Source: Candidatus Zixiibacteriota bacterium (GTDB lineage Bacteria > Zixibacteria > MSB-5A5 > SM1-73). From it: a stretch of 8,960 nucleotides of DNA. The position numbers and the translations under genes were made by a program. Shown piece after piece: positions 1 through 5,113 of this stretch. Numbering within the stretch: the first letter of the stretch is position 1; each line of letters opens with the position of its first letter. The stretch lies in the NCBI GenBank assembly GCA_029933635.1, contig JAOZNS010000105.1:1-8960 (forward strand), written 5' to 3'. The notes below the pieces were generated by a model. It was not told where the DNA came from. It searched no databases and worked only from the letters and a program-made list of their open reading frames with translations.

Positions 1-883
1 CCTCCATTTTGCCCTTGTTCATCAGGGGAACGTTAAGAAAGGAACTTAGCTTTTTAGCTACCCTCAGAGTGGATGGTCTGCTCCCATTGACCAGCCAGGT
101 GGATTTTATATTCTCCTTCCCCAATATTATGTCGAAATTCAGGTCAGGAGTAATCCTTAAGTGAGAAGCGGTATTGAAAGCATCTATCAGGTTGGATTTG
201 GCTTCCTTCACGAAGTCGGAACTCACCGGGTTTACCGCCTGTAGGACAAATTCCTTAGTTCCGGATCCGTCTGCAAGCATTGATATGGCCAGGTCATAGT
301 CAACTATCCGAATAAGATGATTCAAAAATTGAACCATCATCTCTTTTTTGTCTGAACATTCCCCCAGGTCTCGAGCTAACTGGTAGAGAACTTTAAGTTC
401 GTATATGTTTCTTTCCAGTCCGGTCTTTAGCTTTCTTCTTTCCATACGAGGTCTACTTCCTTCCCAAGCCTGGCGTATGGCATCCACCACCAGGTCAAAT
501 TTTTGAAAAGGTTTTTGTATATAATCGAATGCTTTCCATTTTAGTGCTTCCACTGCTGAGTCTAAGCTGGCATAACCGGTCATGATTATGACCTCGATAT
601 CGGGATTTTGTGCCTTGATCTCTTTGAGAACTGAGATTCCATCCAGGCCGGGCATCTTTATGTCAACCAGCACCACATCCGGCGAACTTTTCCGAACCAG
701 ATCGACTGCCTCCCTTCCATTGGTAGCAATGGCTACATGAAATCCCAGTTTTTGTAAGGCTCTTTTAAGCACATCAAGCAACATCAGGTCATCATCTACC
801 ACCAGGATATGAGGAGGTCTTTCTATTGATCGTCCTTCCCTCTCGGAGGTTACCTCAGAGACATTTACCTTCTGTTTTGTCAT
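1..883 (-). CDS. Response-regulator-like protein: receiver domain plus GAF-like sensor domain (C-terminus outside window)
   Basis: Signalling protein; 294 codons are visible and the frame is still open at base 2. The ATG at 881-883 is preceded on the minus strand by a GGAGGG ribosome site (889-894), which fixes the start. After about 24 variable residues comes a receiver domain: acidic triad D30-D32, phospho-acceptor D74 in VDIKMPGLDG, T102 in IIMTGYAS, and K124 in the QKPF motif. A charged, probably helical linker (about 141-166) leads into a region from about Y167 (LYQLARDLGE) to the edge (FLNVPLMNKGKME) that resembles a GAF domain. No DNA-binding output domain is visible. Proteins of this layout usually continue into a histidine kinase, diguanylate cyclase or similar output, which would lie left of the window. 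It diverges from the metal-efflux operon, but a functional link is not shown. The receiver call is firm; the GAF call is moderate. Confidence 0.9.
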   Translation of the reverse strand, partial: MTKQKVNVSEVTSEREGRSIERPPHILVVDDDLMLLDVLKRALQKLGFHVAIATNGREAVDLVRKSSPDVVLVDIKMPGLDGISVLKEIKAQNPDIEVIIMTGYASLDSAVEALKWKAFDYIQKPFQKFDLVVDAIRQAWEGSRPRMERRKLKTGLERNIYELKVLYQLARDLGECSDKKEMMVQFLNHLIRIVDYDLAISMLADGSGTKEFVLQAVNPVSSDFVKEAKSNLIDAFNTASHLRITPDLNFDIILGKENIKSTWLVNGSRPSTLRVAKKLSSFLNVPLMNKGKME

Positions 884-1099
884 GGAAACCCTCCATTCTG
901 TAATTTAAGCTCAACAGCAGTAATGGCTTAAACCTTTTATATGTCGGGCGTTTTTGGAATAATTGTGAGACTCCCCAACTGCTGAAAAATTCTGCTCAGA
1001 CTGTGCTGGAGCTTAATTGTTTAAACGGGGACGCAAGTGATGGACGGGATTATAAGAAATTCATTTTTTAGCAGATGTTATATCATAAATCGGACGATT

Positions 1100-1129
1100 T
1101 TTTGATAACTTTACGTATCAAAATTTTGA
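1100..1129. promoter_or_regulatory. Operator-like overlapping palindromes
   Basis: TTTTGATA (1100-1107) and TATCAAAA (1116-1123) form a perfect 8-bp inverted repeat around an 8-bp spacer. The right arm is also the left half of a second, perfect 12-bp palindrome, TCAAAATTTTGA (1118-1129). The result is three TTTTGA-type half-sites in alternating orientation within 30 bp. This is what a binding site for a dimeric regulator looks like, and it lies about 220 bp upstream of the receiver gene start and about 470 bp upstream of the operon. A/T-rich sequence can produce such palindromes by chance, and I recognise no known regulator's consensus. Confidence 0.4.
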
Positions 1130-1193
1130 ATTTCTTCTTTTTGCTTAAGCTCCTTCCAGGTGACTCCTGAGGCGATTACGCTATGACAATAAG

Positions 1194-1215
1194 AAAGGCA
1201 ACGCTTTTTGCCTTT
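1194..1215. repeat. Short inverted repeat (hairpin) in the intergenic region
   Basis: AAAGGCAA (1194-1201) and TTGCCTTT (1208-1215) are perfect 8-bp arms around a 6-base loop. Flanking GACA (1185-1188) and TGTC (1216-1219) can extend the stem across a one-sided 5-base bulge. The sequence after the stem is T-rich on both strands but not a clean T-run, so a weak, possibly bidirectional terminator is conceivable but not established. The stem holds only four G/C pairs in its core. Confidence 0.4.
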
Positions 1216-1318
1216 TGTCTTCATCGCTCGATCTGGTTTAAGGATTCTCCATTGTTTTTTTCACATGAACTCACCGCTTTCTTAAATCAGATTCATTCTA
1301 TCTCTGTCTGTTCAATCG

Positions 1319-1372
1319 CATCTTCGACCAGCAACCGATTCACCAGAGGTCGGTTGGTCATAGGCGAAGATG
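1319..1372. repeat. Long imperfect hairpin in the intergenic region
   Basis: CATCTTCG (1319-1326) pairs with CGAAGATG (1365-1372), ACCA (1327-1330) with TGGT (1355-1358), and ACCGA (1334-1338) with TCGGT (1350-1354). This gives 17 base pairs, interrupted by GCA on the left and a 6-base bulge on the right, around an 11-base loop. There is no following T-run, so it is not a simple terminator. It could belong to a small RNA, to the long 5' leader of the efflux operon, or to the remnant of a small mobile repeat. Confidence 0.45.
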
Positions 1373-1600
1373 AAGCGGGAAAAGGGGCCCGCTTAGGCTT
1401 TGACTACGGATTTTGCCATCTGGTATTCCGCGAATCCCTTTGGTTGACATTTTTGTAAGCTCAAGAGCATTTGAGGGATATGTCTAACGGTAATTTATCA
1501 GAGGCAGAAAAAAATATAAAAGCTCAAACAGATAAGGGGTTCCTTTCCGTATCAGCAACGAATCTTTTTAAGTGATGAACTGAGATTTTCTGACAAACGG

Positions 1601-2017
1601 ATGCATTCCATGGAAAAGTCCAGAAAGCCATTCACAAAAATAATATCGCTTCTTTTGGTCAACCTTTTGTTACTTCCACCTTTTTTGACCCAGGCGTGCG
1701 AGAAAGAAAAGATAGAAGATCCACAAAGCTCCTGTTGTTGCTGTTGCCCTCAGAGCAAAGAACCCTTCCTTTCAGAAGAAGGTGGACAACAGCAACGGTG
1801 TCCATGCCAGATGAGTGAAAGGCAAGGGGATGAGAGTTCGCCAGGGGTAATTCTCTCCCACCACGAGAGCAAGCAGGAGACCTCCCTTTTAATATCTGAG
1901 CGGGCAAATCTCATTCAGGATTGCATCACCTGGTTTGAGGGATCAAAGCCACCTCCTTCTTCTCTGCCAAACAGAGACCAGCCTTTATACATCCTTCTTT
2001 CTTCTCTCCTTATCTAA
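1601..2017 (+). CDS. Small exported cysteine-rich protein at the head of the metal-efflux operon
   Basis: I do not recognise the family by name. The 138-residue product has a signal peptide: basic residues K6-K13, a hydrophobic core about 14-29, and a T-Q-A sequence before C33. Cleavage after A32 would leave an N-terminal Cys, but the -3 position is T rather than L, so lipoprotein processing is only possible. The mature part has five consecutive cysteines (C45-C49), a CPC motif (C67, C69), C108, a His pair (H87-H88), a proline run (P117-P119), and a hydrophobic tail. Short exported Cys-rich proteins are often found at the head of heavy-metal RND operons; a periplasmic Cu(I)/Ag(I) binding or sensing role is inferred from that and from the channel, adaptor and pump genes downstream. 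No strong ribosome site precedes ATG 1601; ATG 1610 is an alternative start. The gap to the channel gene is 146 bp. Confidence 0.65.
   Translation: MHSMEKSRKPFTKIISLLLVNLLLLPPFLTQACEKEKIEDPQSSCCCCCPQSKEPFLSEEGGQQQRCPCQMSERQGDESSPGVILSHHESKQETSLLISERANLIQDCITWFEGSKPPPSSLPNRDQPLYILLSSLLI
1737..1796 (+). repeat. Inverted repeat spanning the poly-Cys codons
   Basis: GTTGCTGTTG (1737-1746), made of Cys codons, is the exact reverse complement of CAACAGCAAC (1787-1796) inside the same gene. The 40-base loop can carry a smaller nested stem (CCTTC with GAAGG). The mRNA could therefore fold across the cysteine run. The arms are low-complexity trinucleotide-like sequence, so this may be a by-product of codon choice rather than a regulatory element. 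Confidence 0.35.
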
Positions 2018-2033
2018 TTCCTAAGGTAAAATT

Positions 2034-2111
2034 GAGAGGTAACTGCTCGGTGGCCTCTCGTTGCGGGGGACTGTATCTTTGTTCCGCCAAATTGAGGACC
2101 CCCAGGCAACG
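2034..2111 (+). promoter_or_regulatory. Structured spacer RNA upstream of the channel gene (two adjacent stems)
   Basis: Two stems lie back to back. GAGAGG (2034-2039) pairs with CCTCTC (2054-2059) around a 14-base loop. CGTTGCGGGGG (2059-2069) pairs with CCCCC (2099-2103) and GCAACG (2106-2111), giving 11 G/C-rich pairs with a 2-base AG bulge and a 29-base loop. Base 2059 is shared, so the stems either stack coaxially or compete for one pair. There is no T-run after the second stem, so it is not an intrinsic terminator. It lies about 50 bp before the channel gene's start and could be an mRNA processing or stability element, or a regulatory leader. I recognise no known riboswitch class; it lacks an obvious cobalamin box. 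Confidence 0.5.
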
Positions 2112-2152
2112 CATTGGTTATCCCTTTTGGGGAAAATTCTGTCTTTTACTTT

Positions 2153-2166
2153 AGGAGGTCAAATTG
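2153..2166 (+). promoter_or_regulatory. Strong ribosome-binding site with TTG start codon
   Basis: AGGAGG (2153-2158) sits 5 bases before the TTG at 2164-2166. No in-frame ATG or GTG nearby would preserve the signal peptide, and translation from this TTG gives a textbook export signal, so the TTG is the start. Confidence 0.8.
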
Positions 2167-3438
2167 AGATTATCACTTTTGGGGTGTGGACTGGCGATTT
2201 ATTTAAGTCTGTTTCCACCTTCGAAGCCCATCCAGGCACAAGAGATTGGCTTAGATTCCCTGATGGCAGAAGTCCTCAGAGCCAATCCGGATCTTCTGGC
2301 GGCCAAGCTTCGCTATCAAGCCTTTGAGGCAAAGGTGCCTCAAGCTGGGTCATTGCCAGATCCAATGTTCAAAGCGGTATCCTCCAACCTGCCCATTGAC
2401 TCCTGGTCCTTAGACCAGACGCCCATGAGCGGAATTGAGTTCATGCTGAGCCAGAAGATCCCTTTCCCGGGAAAGATGGGACTTGCCCGGAAGATGGTTA
2501 GAAGTCTTGCTCAAAAATCTAAGGAAGACTACCACTCCATTAAGAACTTCCTCTTAAGTCAACTCAAACAGAACTACTATCAATTTTACCTCTTGCAAAA
2601 ATCGATCGAGATCACCCAGGAAAACAAACTGCTGATAGAGGATTTCGCCCGCATAGCCTCTACCAAATACTCGGTGGGAAAAGGAATCCAGCAGGATGTT
2701 TTGAAAGCGCAGGTGGAGGTCTCCAAGATGATGGACCAGCTCATCGTCCTGCAGGAGAGGAAAAAAGTGGTTCAGGCAAAGATTTTAGTTCTTCTGAATA
2801 GAGATCCTCAGGATCATCTGGGAGAACCCGAAGATCTAACCTTTCGTAAGCTGGATTTATCCGAGGAGGATCTGCAGAATCTGGCGATTTCGACTAATCC
2901 GGGTTTGAGGGGAATGAATCTGCTGGTCCGGGCGTCTGAATCGTCATATCGCTTGGCTCGCCGAGAATACTTTCCCGATTTCACTTTCTCCTTGAGTTAC
3001 CGACTGCGGGAGAAGGTAAGGATGGATCCTGCCAGGGGGAAAGACTTCTTCTCCGCCTCCGCAAGTATAAACGTTCCTCTTTACTTCTGGTCAAAACAGA
3101 AAAAGAAGGTGCAACAGAAATCTTTCGATTTAGAATCTTTTTGCCAGAAATACGAAGGGATGAAAAATAATCTGAAACTTGGCGTCTCCAAACTCTTTTA
3201 CTCCCTGAATAGATTTAAAGACCAGATACAGCTTTATCAGACTGCCATCTTGCCTCAAGCCCAGCAATCCTTGGAGTCTGCTAAATCCGGCTATCAGGTG
3301 GGGAAGGTAGATTTCCTAACTTTATTGAACAACCAGGTGACCCTTTACAACTTCCAGATCAAATATTATCAAGCCCTGAGTTCCTACTTTATAACCATTG
3401 CCAGGCTGGAAGAGCTGGTAGGGAAAGCGTTGTTATAG
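2164..3438 (+). CDS. TolC-family outer-membrane efflux channel (CusC-like)
   Basis: Outer-membrane trimeric channel that should carry substrate from the RND pump to the outside. The 424 residues begin with a signal peptide (about 1-25, cleavage after IQA). The mature protein shows the two internal repeats of the outer-membrane efflux protein family: the QKIPFPGK motif (Q97-K104), common in metal-efflux channels; a first long-helix segment with YSVGK from Y169 followed by a QQDVLKAQVEVS stretch; and a second equivalent with YQVGK from Y377 followed by VDFLTLLNNQ. Length is normal for the family and there is no interruption. The signal peptide contains C8 but no lipobox at the cleavage site, so unlike E. 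coli CusC it is probably not a lipoprotein. The stop is 13 bp before the adaptor ATG, indicating one operon. The CusC role is inferred from its neighbours rather than from sequence alone. Confidence 0.93.
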   Translation: MRLSLLGCGLAIYLSLFPPSKPIQAQEIGLDSLMAEVLRANPDLLAAKLRYQAFEAKVPQAGSLPDPMFKAVSSNLPIDSWSLDQTPMSGIEFMLSQKIPFPGKMGLARKMVRSLAQKSKEDYHSIKNFLLSQLKQNYYQFYLLQKSIEITQENKLLIEDFARIASTKYSVGKGIQQDVLKAQVEVSKMMDQLIVLQERKKVVQAKILVLLNRDPQDHLGEPEDLTFRKLDLSEEDLQNLAISTNPGLRGMNLLVRASESSYRLARREYFPDFTFSLSYRLREKVRMDPARGKDFFSASASINVPLYFWSKQKKKVQQKSFDLESFCQKYEGMKNNLKLGVSKLFYSLNRFKDQIQLYQTAILPQAQQSLESAKSGYQVGKVDFLTLLNNQVTLYNFQIKYYQALSSYFITIARLEELVGKALL

Positions 3439-3451
3439 AAAGGAGAGTTTT

Positions 3452-5113
3452 ATGCAAACGGGAAAAATGAAATTGCTCAAGATGATTTTGGTGATGTTTT
3501 TGGCTATAGGGATCGGTCTGGCAGGAGGGTGGTTGATGGGAAAGAGGTCCTCCGGTCCCGGTGACTTCTCCCAGAGTGAAGGTCCATCGGCCAAACAGCT
3601 ATATTCCTGTGGGATGCATCCGGATATAATTCAAGATAAACCTGGCAACTGCCCCATTTGTGGAATGAAATTGACCCCTCTTAAGGTTGCCTCCCCTGCT
3701 ACCATCAAGCCTGAGGGCAAGCGCAAGATAAAGTATTGGCGAGCACCCATGGATCCGACATATATTTCCGACAAGCCAGGAAAATCGCCCATGGGAATGG
3801 ACCTGATCCCTGTGTACGAGGATGAGATCGAGGAAGGTGCCATCTCCATCGACCCCATCACGGTCCAGAATATGGGTTTACGCACTGCTTTGGTCAAAAC
3901 CGGCAGGCTAACTCGAACCATCCGAACGATAGGCCACATCACTTACGATGAAAAGAAGCTTTACATCATAAACGCTAAAATCACCGGCTGGATCGAAAGA
4001 CTGTATGTGAACACCACCGGGTCGGTGGTGCAAAAGGGGCAGCCTCTTCTGGGAATTTACTCCCCTGAGCTGGTCAGCACGCAGGAGGAATATCTCTCCG
4101 CCCTAAAGAACTTTTTGGCACTTAAAGATAGTCCTTACCCAGAGACTCGAAAGGGAGCTTACGAACTTCTGAATTCTACCCGAAAGAGGTTGGAATACTG
4201 GGACATCGACAAGGCTCAGATCGAGGATTTAGAACAGAACGGTAAGATAAAGAAAACTTTGACCCTTTATTCACCTGCCACCGGGGTGGTCCTTCACAAA
4301 AACGCGGTGGATGGAGCATATGTAAAGGCGGGATCAGATCTCTTTCGAATTGCAGATCTGTCCACCGTTTGGGTTTTGGCTACGATATATGAATATGAAC
4401 TCCCCTATATAAAGTTGGGACAAAAAGCAAAGATGAGCTTGGCTTATCTGCCTGGAGAATCCTTTGAGGGGAAGGTTGCTTACATTTATCCCTATCTGGA
4501 CCGGAAGACCCGTGATGTGAAGGTGCGCCTGGAGTTTCCCAATCCTGAATTCAAACTTAAACCGGATATGTATGCCAATGTGGTGATCGGAGCACAATTG
4601 CCGGGCGAAAGAATTCTAATTCCTGAAGAAGCGGTGATTCGCTCGGGAACAAGAGAGATAGTCTTTCTGGATATAGGAGATGGAAAATATGTTCCCCGTG
4701 AGATCACCACCGGGGTGAGCGGGGAAAAAGATGTGGTGGAGGTGAAGAAAGGGCTTCTGCCCGGCGAGATCATCGTGGGATCTGGCCAATTCATGTTAGA
4801 TAGCGAAAGCAAAACTCAAGAGGCCATACAAAAGATGATCAAAGCTCAGATGGCTGGCACTCCCAGAGCTGAAACCAGATCCTCCCGAAAGGTTCAGCCA
4901 CTCAGCGGTGGAGCAGTCAAAAATCTAAATCTCACCCCAGAAAAGAAGGCAAACGTTGCAGAGGAGGTTTACACCTGCCCCATGGAGGAGCACAGCCATA
5001 TTCTTCAGGTGGGGCCGGGAAAATGTCCAGAATGCGGTATGCAGCTTATAAAAATAAAGTCCAATGATCACTCCCAAAGAGGAGCGAAAAGCCATGATAG
5101 CAAAGCTGATTGA
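3452..5113 (+). CDS. cusB: CusB-type periplasmic adaptor (membrane fusion protein) with three heavy-metal-binding modules
   Basis: Links the inner-membrane RND pump to the outer-membrane channel and binds metal itself. The 553 residues start at an ATG behind AGGAGAG. An N-terminal membrane anchor (about 8-29) is followed by a heavy-metal-binding module with C53, M55, H56, C67, C70 and M72 (CPICGM). A second module (about 95-122) has lost its cysteines but keeps APMDP and SPMGMDLIPVY. The adaptor core (about 130-470) contains the biotinyl-lipoyl-like halves (GWIERLYVNTTGSVV; YSPATGVVLHKNAVDGAYV), a helical hairpin between them, and beta-barrel and membrane-proximal regions. A third module at the C-terminus has C509, M511, H514, C525, C528 and M530 (CPECGM), followed by a His-containing charged tail. 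It overlaps the pump gene by 20 bp (from ATG 5094), suggesting coupled translation. The CusB assignment is firm from domain layout and the pump type. Confidence 0.95.
   Translation: MQTGKMKLLKMILVMFLAIGIGLAGGWLMGKRSSGPGDFSQSEGPSAKQLYSCGMHPDIIQDKPGNCPICGMKLTPLKVASPATIKPEGKRKIKYWRAPMDPTYISDKPGKSPMGMDLIPVYEDEIEEGAISIDPITVQNMGLRTALVKTGRLTRTIRTIGHITYDEKKLYIINAKITGWIERLYVNTTGSVVQKGQPLLGIYSPELVSTQEEYLSALKNFLALKDSPYPETRKGAYELLNSTRKRLEYWDIDKAQIEDLEQNGKIKKTLTLYSPATGVVLHKNAVDGAYVKAGSDLFRIADLSTVWVLATIYEYELPYIKLGQKAKMSLAYLPGESFEGKVAYIYPYLDRKTRDVKVRLEFPNPEFKLKPDMYANVVIGAQLPGERILIPEEAVIRSGTREIVFLDIGDGKYVPREITTGVSGEKDVVEVKKGLLPGEIIVGSGQFMLDSESKTQEAIQKMIKAQMAGTPRAETRSSRKVQPLSGGAVKNLNLTPEKKANVAEEVYTCPMEEHSHILQVGPGKCPECGMQLIKIKSNDHSQRGAKSHDSKAD

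Larger units (their letters stand above)
884..1600. other. Gene-poor divergent intergenic region (717 bp)
   Basis: This stretch separates the minus-strand receiver protein from the plus-strand efflux operon. I see no convincing gene: the only sizeable open frame (1183-1458, plus) lacks a good ribosome site, has an unprotein-like composition and contains two hairpin repeats. The region should hold the promoters of both flanking transcripts. I could not assign a -35/-10 pair with confidence: TTGACA at 1444-1449 has no good -10 partner at 16-18 bp, and the A/T-rich TATAAA near 1513 has no clear -35. Notable contents are the palindromes at 1100-1129, the hairpins at 1194-1215 and 1319-1372, and recurring TTAAGCTC words (905-912 and 1144-1151 on plus, 1009-1016 on minus). 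Confidence 0.7.

Noticed and set aside
1141..1175. CueR/MerR-type operator (CTTCCAGG...CCTGAGG)
   Set aside because: The dyad is only CAGG-N5-CCTG, and no -35/-10 elements with the long spacing typical of MerR-family promoters flank it.
1183..1458. 91-residue plus-strand open frame in the divergent region
   Set aside because: No good ribosome site, unusual Phe/Ser/Cys-rich composition without domain pattern, and it spans two hairpin repeats; most likely chance.
1444..1472. TTGACA as -35 of an operon promoter
   Set aside because: The bases 16-18 bp downstream (around GCATTT) do not resemble a -10 element.
2061..2327. 88-residue plus-strand frame overlapping the channel gene start
   Set aside because: It runs through the structured spacer and overlaps the signal peptide region of the clear TolC-family gene in another frame.
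5064..5093. Earlier ATG for the CusA gene
   Set aside because: No ribosome site before 5064 and ten charged residues not typical of the family; ATG 5094 has AGAGGAG at the right distance.
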